Shown here: in pieces, positions 1-7,667 of the stretch
Layout: each line of letters starts with the position of its first letter
Numbering within the stretch: position 1 is the first letter of the stretch
From: Candidatus Gracilibacteria bacterium CG2_30_37_12
GTDB taxonomy: Bacteria; Patescibacteriota; Gracilibacteria; BD1-5; UBA2023
Assembly (NCBI GenBank): GCA_001873165.1
Contig: MNYO01000127.1
Coordinates: forward strand, 1-9,138
Length of the DNA stretch: 9,138 nt
Reading direction: 5' to 3'
Program-made: the position numbers and the translations under genes
Notes under the pieces: generated by a model
What the model saw: only the letters and a program-made list of their open reading frames with translations
What the model was told of the DNA's origin: nothing
The model's database searches: none

Positions 1-34
1 TTTATAGAAAATATTATTATTTGAGAGTATATAC

Positions 35-64
35 AAAAATCACCCCCAATCAAGTCGGGGGTGA
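35..64 (-). terminator. Intrinsic terminator closing the leftmost gene
   Basis: An 8-bp GC-rich stem (TCACCCCC at 40-47 pairing with GGGGGTGA at 57-64) has a 9-nt loop. On the minus strand it is followed by five T residues (positions 39 to 35). It lies about 100 nt downstream of the stop of the unknown gene at 162-584, in the right orientation to end that transcript. The T-tract is short, so efficiency is uncertain. Confidence 0.55.
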
Positions 65-72
65 AAATAAAG

Positions 73-220
73 GAAATTGCCTGAAATTCGCTATCCCCGT
101 AGCAAGCTAACGGGGTATTACGCAAATTTCTCGCTACACTACGCTTGACGACCGGCAATTTCTAAAAAGTAGTTAGAGTAGGAAGAGTGGAATCCCACGC
201 CGCAAGCAGCGGGGTATAAG
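73..220. repeat. Nested dyad-rich element overlapping a gene's 3' end
   Basis: This stretch holds several inverted repeats. An outer pair, GAAATTGCC (73-81) and GGCAATTTC (154-162), encloses a weaker GAAATTC/AAATTTC pair and an apical CCCCGT (95-100)/ACGGGG (110-115) hairpin. A related unit lies at 195-220. The two units share GCAAGC followed by CGGGGTAT on the plus strand, and the second forms CCGC/GCGG around AAGCA. It resembles the dispersed palindromic elements of other bacteria, but only partial copies are in this window, so its repetitive nature is inferred. It runs into the coding sequence at 162-584 and supplies that protein's last 20 or so residues. Confidence 0.5.
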
Positions 221-584
221 AATTTAATGAAGGCCTTTTTTGTATTCATAAAATATAAGGTCTGTCTTCAACTGAAAGATGTGTTATGTTCGGAAGTATC
301 CCGTCTACATTTCTTCGAAATACGAGATATTGCCGCAATTCTCATTTTGTCCATTTTTTATCTCTGGGTGAAATATCTAATCAATCAACTAGAATAAGAA
401 TTCCATCAATATCTGCATCTCGTAGTAATTCTATTCTCACAGAAGAAGCTCACTGGTCTATCATTTTCTGCTCATATACTTCTCCAACATATTGAATTAT
501 CTTTCAACTCAATCCCTTATCATTATTATGAACAACTTGCTGTGGTACTTTAGATACTCCATATCAACTCAATAATCCAGTCAT
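162..584 (-). CDS. Hypothetical 140-aa protein, readable only with UGA as Gly
   Basis: I do not recognise a family. The frame runs from ATG (582-584) to TAG (162-164) and contains six in-frame UGA codons, at residues 7, 27, 45, 68, 81 and 113, so it vanishes under the standard code. The core, residues 10-116, looks like a soluble globular protein. It has an amphipathic stretch near 28-44 (GEVYEQKMIDQG) and an acidic, then hydrophobic segment at 52-71 (RDADIDGILILVDG). No membrane segment or signal peptide is seen. From about residue 118 the composition changes (NSYTPLLAAWDSTLPTLTTF), because the frame enters the palindromic element, so the tail may be an acquired extension. The gene follows the membrane ATPase gene by 60 nt. 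A TATAAT box lies 11 nt upstream of the ATG, which would give an almost leaderless mRNA. The start is preceded by TTTCCT and has no Shine-Dalgarno. A UAA upstream in frame leaves this as the first ATG. Confidence 0.75.
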
Positions 585-595
585 AGGAAATAGTA

Positions 596-624
596 ATTAT
601 AAATAATATACATCTTTATAACTA
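596..624 (-). promoter_or_regulatory. Putative promoter with a perfect -10 box
   Basis: On the minus strand a perfect TATAAT occupies 601 to 596, 11 nt before the ATG of the 140-aa gene. At 17-bp spacing the -35 hexamer would be TAGTTA (624-619), a poor match. If real, transcription would start about 5 nt before the ATG. The region is AT-rich, so a chance match is possible. Confidence 0.35.
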
Positions 625-644
625 AATTATTATGAAATGCAAAT

Positions 645-3566
645 CTACTTAACAATCCCCAATCTCGCCTCGATTTCCATATCCACATATTCTTTCTTAC
701 GTCCGTACATCTTACGAGAATACTCTTTAATAACCTTCGCCACTTCTGGGTTTTTATAGTGATTGTCCCAAATAGTTTTCATATCGAATGGACGGGTCGT
801 CGCATTGTCGATATTGAGTTTACAATAGGTGGTGAAGTTGGCGATTCAGATAATATCCTGTTGGGAGAGAAGAGGGGCGTACTCCTTTTCAAGATATTCC
901 GCATCTTCCGCACCAACTTTGAAGGACATAATCGTTCCGGCATTCCCGAATACTGCATCTTTGATGGAAGGTTTTCCATCTTTGGACTTGGATCCTCCAA
1001 TCTGAGCGATGTATTGATGGGCCATAATAAGCGCCAGATGGTATTTACGAGCTTCAGACAAGATTTCCCCAAATGTATCCGTGGCAAAGTTCTGGAACTC
1101 ATCGACATAGAGGAAGAAATCTTTTCGTTCGTCTTCTGGAGTATCGGCACGACTCATCGCCGCCATATTAATCTTAGAGACAAATATAAGACCCAAAAGT
1201 TGTGCATTGAGATCTCCAATCATACCTTTGGAAAGATTCACCATAAGTACTTTCTGATCGTCCATAACGCGACGAAGATTGAATGCAGATTTCGGTTGAC
1301 CGATGATATTACGAATAGTTGTATTGGTAATAAATGGACCAAATTTCGAACTGAAATATGGAATCATTTCTTGCTTCTCGCGATCTCCCGTATTGGCATA
1401 CTCATGATCCCAGAAAGCTTTTACAACTGGATTTTTTACTTTGGAAGTTTTGTACTTCATAAAGGCATCGTCGACAAAGAGTCGTGGAACATCGATCAAA
1501 GTTCCTCCTTCATCTTCGTCATCCATAAGTGTCAAACATCCATTTCGGAAATAGTGCTGAATACGCGGACCAAATATTTCTTCATTAAATATCTTGATAA
1601 ATATAGAAGTAGCATCAAGTGCGGCACGATCTTTTTCGATGGCTCGAAGGGCTGGATCGGTGGCGATAATCTCCAACATATTAAGTCCCATCGGACGCTC
1701 ATGATCCGCAGGATTAAATACAATAACGTCCTTCGCTCGCTCTTTTGGAGTAAATGCGATAACATCTTCTACGAGATCTCCATGTGGGTCGATGATACAA
1801 AGACCATCTCCATTCCAGAGATCCTGACGTGCCATATATCCGACAAATACTGACTTTCCTCATCCAGATTTACCGATAATATAATGATGTCGTCCTCGGT
1901 CTTTTCGTGTAAAGTAGATAGGAGTTTTGACATTTCGATATTCATTCCATCCCATAAGGACTCCGTCCGTAAATACTGGGAATCCTGCGATTTTACGCTG
2001 TTGGAGTTCTTGTTTTGGAGTTTTCCCTACGTCAACTGGTTTCCCTTTATTATCTCCTTCAGTCTGTATGAGAACTGCCTCTTCAGCTGTGGTCATAAAA
2101 TTACGACCTGCATCACGAATGAGATTCCAATTCCCATCAACTTTCAGATGACTTCCATCTTCTGTCAGTACATTTCCGTGCTTATCACGAATATAATCCA
2201 TGAGCATCGTCGGTTTCTTTGGGGTTCGGAGGTTATTCGGTGGCGTCAACATCTTGTACTCAAGCCATTTAATAATCGGAGATTTGTTATAGTTAATATC
2301 AGGGAAATGATACAGAGTCGAAAGCTCATCGGTTGAAAATATGCTCTTCGTTTGCAAAAGTCCGACGAGACGAAGCTTAAAAGCTAAGTATCGAATCGGC
2401 GTGAAGAAAAATGCGAACATATTCTCAAGAATCTGTGGATTATCCAACTTATTATTATATTCATCCGTAAAGATATTCATGGAAGAAATGAGATTGTACA
2501 ATCCCGATTCTGCACTCTGTGGTGTATCTGAGGCAACGAGTATACGGATAGACGCCTGAAATCCTGGCTGTCCTGCGGATTCTCCGACCATCTTCTGAGC
2601 TTCTTGCTCAGCTTGATTGAATATTTTATATGAATCTCCAGAAGAAGCTCCTGGTGCTCCTGAATCCCCACCAGTTGGTTCATTATTTATGAGGCGTTGA
2701 GCAATCCAATAAAGTGGCGAAAGAAGAGACTGGATAATGGTCATAAATAAACCTCCCTTTACTCCTTTTTTATAAGATCCCTTTGCAACATCACCCGCTG
2801 CTTTTTTTGCCTTACGATTCCAAGAGGAACCTACGGGCTTAATGATGAGTTGAAATACGGCATGATCCGTTTTCTTCAAATTACCAATATTATTCGTCAA
2901 ACTCGACAATGGATCATCCTCGAAATATTTATAGGTTTTTATTGGATAAATATCATCATTCGCTTTGCTGACAGAGGCAGCACGTAAAGTATATCCTACT
3001 GGCTTGATATCTCCGTATTCTTCCTTGGAAATAATCTTCACTTCTGCATCGGGATAGTTCGAAGTAATCTGCTGGGAAATAAGTGTCACATACTCACCAT
3101 ATGTCACCGCATAAAAAGATACCTGTCCTTTATCATAAACAAGCTCGAGGGATATTTTCGAATGATCAAATATCAAATCCAGGAAGGTCTCCATGAGAGT
3201 AGCTTCGGAAATCTTATGAATACCTTTATAAAAGATAGACATAATACCCGTTTTTTCCTTGAAATCTTTCTTGGTTTCCTTCTCTTTATCGAGTTTAGAA
3301 TCAGCACGGGGAAGCGTCACTCGCATAAAAACAAGCTTGCGAGCTGCATATATTTCGTATACTAAACGGATGAATTTAAGAAAAAGGAAAAAAGCGAGGA
3401 GAGTAAGGAGAAAATATCCTATCCCAGAAAAAAAAGTACCGTACCAAGTTGGGGCATTTGCTGCACTACTTGCAACTGCTGAAGAAGTTTCTGCAGGAAC
3501 AGATCCAATGGCAATACCACCAATCTTCGCGAAAGCGGTTGGAATAAGAGAAAAATCGAGATTCAT
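645..3566 (-). CDS. TraD/VirD4-like membrane-anchored DNA-transfer ATPase
   Basis: This 973-residue protein is most like the type IV coupling protein/TraC-type conjugation ATPases common in CPR genomes. Such ATPases are hexameric motors that move DNA or protein through an envelope channel. A hydrophobic N-terminus with one clear transmembrane segment (about 45-66) precedes a long family-specific region (70-550). The P-loop is GKSGGGKS (565-572), in which Gly569 is encoded by UGA (1860-1862). It is followed by IIDPHGD, the Walker B segment FFLYVDEFQNF (D822, E823) and a later MAHQY sensor-like motif. A second UGA encodes Gly907 (846-848). The natural stop is TAG at 645-647. Read with the standard code it falls into two unrelated-looking pieces and loses its P-loop. 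The start is ATG preceded by CATTCT, without Shine-Dalgarno, 21 nt after a terminator hairpin. No other secretion or pilus gene is in the window, so its substrate is unknown. A HerA-like role is the alternative. Confidence 0.92.
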
Positions 3567-3574
3567 AGAATGAA

Positions 3575-3614
3575 TAAGAAAAGAAAAATACTATTACTTT
3601 TGAAGCAATAGTAT
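3575..3614 (-). terminator. Intrinsic terminator after the histidine kinase gene
   Basis: On the minus strand ATACTATT (3614-3607) pairs with AATAGTAT (3595-3588). A one-base mismatch and three more pairs (CTT/AAG) lead to a 3-nt loop. It is followed directly by TTTTTCTTTTCTT. It lies about 80 nt after the kinase stop and 21 nt before the ATPase start, so it should separate the regulator/kinase transcript from the ATPase gene. Confidence 0.65.
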
Positions 3615-3636
3615 CAGATTTAGGCAGAAAACGCAA
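3608..3636 (-). promoter_or_regulatory. Candidate promoter of the membrane ATPase gene
   Basis: On the minus strand TTGCGT (3636-3631) and TACTAT (3613-3608) are separated by exactly 17 bp, a good fit to a housekeeping promoter. The -10 box lies inside the upstream arm of the terminator hairpin. A transcript starting about 7 nt downstream would keep only part of the hairpin, so the ATPase mRNA would escape termination. The leader would be roughly 35 nt long. Confidence 0.45.
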
Positions 3637-3694
3637 ACCAGAGAGTATTTTCTCGTTTACATTTCGAAGAAATATGGGGAAATCGAAGAATATT

Positions 3695-4996
3695 TTAGAA
3701 CTTCACTGAAAAAGTACTTCCTTTCCCTAATTCACTCTCCACATGAATAACGTATCCAAGTTTTTCAACGATCGTTTTTACCAGAAATAACCCAAGTCCA
3801 TGACCATTCTGGACACTCCAAGAAGAATCTACGCGATAAAGACGATCCCATATTTTATCTAAATTTTCTTTGACAATTCCAATCCCCGTATCTCGCACGG
3901 AAAATCCTTTTTTATTGAGTGTGATCTCAATTTCTCCATTATTGGTATAATTGAAAGCGTTCTTGATGAGGTTTGATACAATCATCTGAAAAAGAGATCT
4001 ATTGGTGTTAAATACTATATTTTTGTCTATATTTCTTATCACATGGAGTCCTTTTTCATGGAAAATCTTCTCTATCTCATTAATATTATCTTCAAATAAT
4101 TCAGAGACATTTATCTTTTCTTTTTTGATATCTTCTTTTTCGATACGAGCAATAGTCAGGAGAGTACCAATCATAGTGTCGAGAAAATATATCTGACTTC
4201 GTATATTATCAAATCATGTTTGATAATCTCCGCTTTTGAGTGCACAATCTATTTCTGAATGGATAATCATAAGGGGAGTTTTAAACTCGTGTGCTGCATC
4301 TATACTAAATTGTCGTAACACTTCCGTTTGAGATTGTATTTTCTTGAAAGCCTCAGAAAGTGTTGCTGCAACGATGACAAATTCATCATTTTTTGGACCA
4401 GTGAGAGGGAATTCTGGAAGAGGGAATTCTGCTTGAAAAGAACGAATATATCAAATAATTTTCTCAAGTGGCTTAAGCGAAGCCTTAGTAAAGAGAAATG
4501 AAATAAGAGTGATAATGAGAAAAAAAACAAGACTCAACAAAAGAGAGATTCTCAAGAGAGTAAATTGTACATCCACATGTTCTGTAACATCATAAGACAG
4601 TCCGACGGTTCCGATATTTCGAAATGGAAAAGTATACTGCATATACCATTTATCTCCACTTTTATAGAGTCAGAGAATATTTGGTTTATTTGTATTCCAT
4701 TTTGGAGAAATAAGAGATGCTCATTCTGTCGTCTGAAGCATCCCTCATTCTGCCATGATTCTATTGTAAAAAGGGCTCATAATATCAGCAATACTCACGT
4801 TTGTTCCACTCTGAGTTTTGATACTGAAAACTGCAAGGTGTTCTGTTTTATCGATTACTTCATTTCTCTCATCGAGACGCCAATTGTAAAAATAATATAT
4901 ATTCAGTATCATCACAAATACCAATAAAAGAACACTAGCAAAAAGAGTGAACATAATAGCAGTTCTTGTGGATGTCTTGAATCGGATGGAAAGCAT
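3695..4996 (-). CDS. Two-component sensor histidine kinase
   Basis: This 433-residue membrane kinase autophosphorylates on histidine and passes the phosphate to the regulator encoded just upstream. Transmembrane helices at about 12-34 and 146-170 flank an extracytoplasmic sensor region of roughly 110 residues that I cannot assign. A HAMP-like linker follows (KASLKPLEKII onward). The catalytic motifs are complete: H-box DAAHEFKTPL with His236, N-box NLIKNAFNYT (Asn346), G1 DTGIGI (Asp369) and G2 GHGLGL (398-403), ending with a typical GKGSTFSV. Five UGA codons (residues 84, 92, 109, 182, 261) are read as Gly, so apparent fragments in a standard-code translation are one intact gene. It starts 5 nt after the regulator's stop, which implies coupled expression. 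The ATG is preceded by AAATCT without Shine-Dalgarno. The signal is unknown; its neighbours suggest redox or envelope state, but this is inference. Confidence 0.95.
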
Positions 4997-5001
4997 AGAT
5001 T

Positions 5002-5664
5002 TTATGATTTTTGGAGAGTAAAAACATATCCATATCCTTTGATGGTTTGGATAATATCTGGAGAGAGCTTCTTGCGTATATTGGAAATATAAACATCGAG
5101 TTTATCACTCTCAAAGAGAGATTCTCCTCACCAGATATGATCAATGATATCGGTTCGAGAAACCGCTACTCCTTCATGCGTGATGAGGTATTCCAAAATC
5201 TGGAATTCTTTCAAGGGGATATGAATAATTTCACCACCTTTTTCCACCTCTCTTTTTTGAAGGTTGATAACAATATCTTTATATATAATCTCTTTAAATA
5301 TCTGCTTCTGTGCACGACGAAGTACTGCAAACATTCGCATTTCTAGTTCTTTCAAATCAAAAGGCTTTACGAGATAATCATCCGCACCACTTTCGAGTCC
5401 ATGAATCGTGTCAGAAAGTTCATCCCGAGCGGTAATCATAATAATCGGAGTGTTTTTTTGAGCTTGAACTTTTTTGCATACTTCCAGCCCATCCATCACT
5501 GGCAACATTCCATCGAGGAGAATAATATTATACTCCTCTTGAAGAGCTTTTTCCAAACCAGTTTTTCCATCGTAAGCAATGTCTACTTTCCAAGCATCAA
5601 GCTCCAAATAGCGCTTGATATTTTTGGAGATTTCTCGATTATCCTCTATAAGCAATACTCTCAT
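5002..5664 (-). CDS. OmpR/PhoB-family response regulator
   Basis: This 220-residue transcription factor is the partner of the kinase 5 nt downstream. The receiver domain (1-118) has the acidic pair Glu7/Asp8, phosphoacceptor Asp51 (IILLDGMLP), Thr79 (MITARDE) and Lys100 (LVKPFD). The DNA-binding winged helix (about 125-218) has the family's LKEFQILEYL, a VSRTDIIDHIWG segment, the recognition-helix region LDVYISNIRKKL and a closing GYGYVFTL. The Gly after Trp178 is encoded by UGA (5128-5130), a position where this family nearly always has Gly. With the standard code the protein would lose its recognition helix. The ATG overlaps the stop of the preceding Ig-like frame by one base (TAATG), so translation is probably coupled. 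It is the only ATG start in the window not preceded by CCT or TCT. Confidence 0.96.
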
Positions 5665-5933
5665 TATTTTTTCTCGATGATAATATAAGTGCTTCCTGCG
5701 TTTCCTGCCTCATCAACTGCCGTTATAATAATGGTATTTAATCCATTTTGTAAGGTATGTTTTCCGGCGCCATCTACTACAATCTTATCTGAAGGAGTTT
5801 GATCATCGGTGACTTTTACTTGGACATCTATAGTGGAAGTTGTAATAATATCTCCATCTTTATAATTGAGAACTTCTATCGTTGGTAGAGTAGTATCTGC
5901 CATGGTGGTTGTTGGGGTTACTACCTCAGTCAC
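5664..5933 (-). CDS. Ig-like domain half of a split surface protein
   Basis: The frame starts with GTG (5931-5933) and encodes 89 residues. After a Thr/Pro/Val-rich linker (VTEVVTPTTTMADTTLPTIE) comes one bacterial Ig-like beta-sandwich of about 75 residues. It has the usual signs: PTIEVLNYKDGDIITTS, VTDDQTPSDKIVVDG and the end motif NGLNTIIITAVDEAGNAGS. Such domains serve in adhesion or as spacers on cell-surface proteins. The frame has no export signal of its own. The preceding frame (5921-6163) ends in the same kind of linker and supplies a membrane anchor, so the two were probably one protein. They are joined by either a frameshift or reinitiation at the GTG. An internal ATG (5901-5903) is an alternative start. 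The stop overlaps the regulator's ATG by one base. Confidence 0.72.
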   Translation of the reverse strand: MTEVVTPTTTMADTTLPTIEVLNYKDGDIITTSTIDVQVKVTDDQTPSDKIVVDGAGKHTLQNGLNTIIITAVDEAGNAGSTYIIIEKK

Positions 5934-6163
5934 ACAGGTACTACTGTTCTTTTTATAGGAGTAGTTGTTTCTATTGGCACAACAGTGGAATCTCCCGTTG
6001 TTATTGATGGCAATGAAACACTTTCTATTACCGGAATTTTTGCCTTCGGCTTCGCATATTTCCGCACGGAAGTATACTGATTATCCACAGATATAAGAGA
6101 GAGTGCCCAGAAACAAAGTGCCGTCACTATCGCAATCGAGAGAAATATACTGAGTTTTTTCAT
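5921..6163 (-). CDS. Membrane-anchor and linker half of a split surface protein
   Basis: This 80-residue frame begins MKKLSIFLSIAIVTALCFWA, an N-terminal signal-anchor or uncleaved signal peptide (helix about 4-24) with no lipobox. A Thr/Pro/Val-rich linker follows and ends TTTPIKRTVVPV. The frame then reads a UGA (Gly78, 5930-5932), Leu, Arg and stops at TAG (5921-5923). The Ig-like frame begins 13 nt before this end in another register. The motif RTVVP also occurs in the linker of the FMN_bind protein (VRRTVVPTT), which suggests this frame is authentic up to that point and that the change of frame lies just after it, at GTGTG. It starts 3 nt after the stop of the reductase fusion (preceded by TAATCT), so it belongs to the same operon. 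Confidence 0.72.
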
Positions 6164-6166
6164 AGA

Positions 6167-7549
6167 TTAGAATTGTTCATGATAAATCTTGGTGAATCCT
6201 TGTGCTTTTAGGTCTGCTATGGTTTTTTCAATCATCGCAGGATTTCCACACATATAGAATTCACTCTCTTTTGGGAAATGAAACTTTGAAATATCGATAC
6301 GTCCATGTTGGAAACCAGGAAGTTCCTCACGAGAGAGAAAGGTATGAGTTGTAAGACGAGGAATATTTTTAAGCAATTCTGTGTAAAAAAGACTCGCTGC
6401 ATCCTGTACTCCGAAAAGAAGTATTTTATCCTCATTAGGGAGTTGTCTCAACATATTCACAATAGGAGCAAGTCCTGTTCATGTTGCAATAAACACTTTT
6501 GGATCGATACTATTTTGAAGGACAAAAGATCCATAGATATTTTCTACTGCAACTACATCTCCCACTTTGATACGTTTCAAAGTATTTCCTCCTCGTCCTC
6601 AAGAAAGTTTGATACAAAAAACCAATTTCTTATCCATAGAAGCCACCACAGAATATGACCGATAAAATATACCATCTCGATCTTTAAGAGCCACTCGTCC
6701 ATACTGGCCAGGAATCACCTCAAATTTCTTCTCTGTTTCCAATACGAGTTCAAGAGTTGTTGGATTGAGAAGTGTTGCAGTTACGACCGTTGCAGGAGTA
6801 TTTTCTTCTTCATAAGCATCTTCATAGGGAATAAAATCTCCTTTTCCGACTCCACAAACAGGACATACCCAATTATCAGGAATATCTTCAAAACGGGTTC
6901 CTGGAGCTATTCCTCCATCGGGATCACCATATTTTTCATCGTATATCCATCCACAAGGAACACAACGATAACGGGTCACTTTTGCAGAAGTTTTCCCCGA
7001 TACGACCATCTGTTTTTCTGAAAGATATGCGAAAGTACGAAGGAGAATAAGTGCTCCGATAGTAATCATATAAAATGAATCAAATCGAGAAGCAAATGCC
7101 ACATGAAATGCAGCAATGAGAAAAAGTGGATACACAAGTGATTGGAGCTTTTTCCAATTCCCCTTCATGAGCTTGATAGAAATATTATTGGAAGTGATAG
7201 CAAGAAATGCTATAATAATGATAGCAACAACTCCAGAAGCGACATCGAGTGCTTTAAAATGTTCGAGAACAAAGAATGTTTTTTGATATATATATTCTGC
7301 ATAAAAATATACAATCCCATGTGCAGCTGCTACCAGAAATGCGAGAACTCAGAAAGTTCTTCTATACGGTGCAAATGTATCTTTTTTCGTAAGTGTTATG
7401 ATAGGGGTTACCATCAATGCAAGAACGAGGTACACAAAAGATATTCGTCAAAAATCTCGGAGCAAAACATTCGCTTCTCCTGACTTCATAAAATAAAAAG
7501 CCAGGAACAAGATGATTCCAGGAACAAGAGCAAAGAGATATCGAAGCAT
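6167..7549 (-). CDS. MsrQ-like heme membrane domain fused to rubredoxin and FAD/NAD(P)H reductase
   Basis: This 460-residue fusion should move electrons from NAD(P)H across or into the membrane. Residues 1-178 form about six transmembrane helices of the ferric-reductase-like (MsrQ/FRD) superfamily. His77 (VAAAHG) and His149 (IAAFHV) are likely heme ligands, His97 is a further candidate, and the [12 protein letters not shown] stretch is typical of MsrQ. Residues 192-243 are a complete rubredoxin with CVPC (196, 199) and CPVC (229, 232), and the PDGGI/DNWVCP core. Residues 253-460 are a ferredoxin-NADP reductase module: FAD motif RSYS (297-300), nucleotide-binding GTGLAP (357-362), CGNP (434-437) and a terminal Phe. 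UGA encodes Gly34, Gly67, Gly317 and Gly357, the last in the nucleotide-binding GTG. The soluble domains should face the cytoplasm. Expected flow is NAD(P)H, FAD, rubredoxin, heme, outside acceptor. True MsrQ lacks these soluble domains, so methionine-sulfoxide repair is not implied. The ATG is preceded by TTTCCT and the gene heads a tight operon. Confidence 0.92.
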
Positions 7550-7583
7550 AGGAAACAAATGAAAATGAATAAATTTTTTAAGA

Positions 7584-7640
7584 AAAAATCCATAGGAGAC
7601 AAATTGGTTTTATCACCCAAAATATATCCTACGGATTTTT
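7584..7640 (-). terminator. Long AT-rich hairpin between the FMN_bind gene and the reductase gene
   Basis: A 14-bp stem (7584-7597 with 7627-7640) has one G-U pair and a 29-nt loop. On the minus strand it ends in TTTTTTCTT, compatible with an intrinsic terminator for the FMN_bind gene 28 nt upstream. The stem is AT-rich and the loop is long, so it could instead be a leader element of the reductase operon. No convincing promoter stands out in the 118-nt gap; a loose TTGCTT/TATATT pair has 20-bp spacing. Confidence 0.45.
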
Positions 7641-7667
7641 CTAAAAAAGCAATTTTATGTATTTCTT

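Noticed and set aside
139..249. 36-residue minus-strand frame starting MNTKKAFIKFLYPAACG
   Set aside because: It overlaps the 140-aa gene and lies mostly in the palindromic element. It is kept only as a note in the findings, because coding evidence is lacking.
759..1853. Long plus-strand open frame of 364 codons
   Set aside because: It is antisense to the ATPase gene, whose P-loop and Walker B motifs are clear. The plus-strand product has no recognisable domain.
3695..4996. Kinase gene as a pseudogene in several pieces
   Set aside because: All the breaks are in-frame UGA codons. Read as Gly, the frame is intact with complete motifs.
6167..7549. Assigning the reductase fusion as msrQ
   Set aside because: Only the membrane part resembles MsrQ. 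The rubredoxin and reductase modules, and the lack of an MsrP gene here, argue against methionine-sulfoxide repair.
7490..7593. Short hydrophobic minus-strand frame starting MDFFLKNLFIF
   Set aside because: It overlaps the start of the reductase fusion in another frame and begins inside the hairpin. Its hydrophobicity follows from T-rich sequence.
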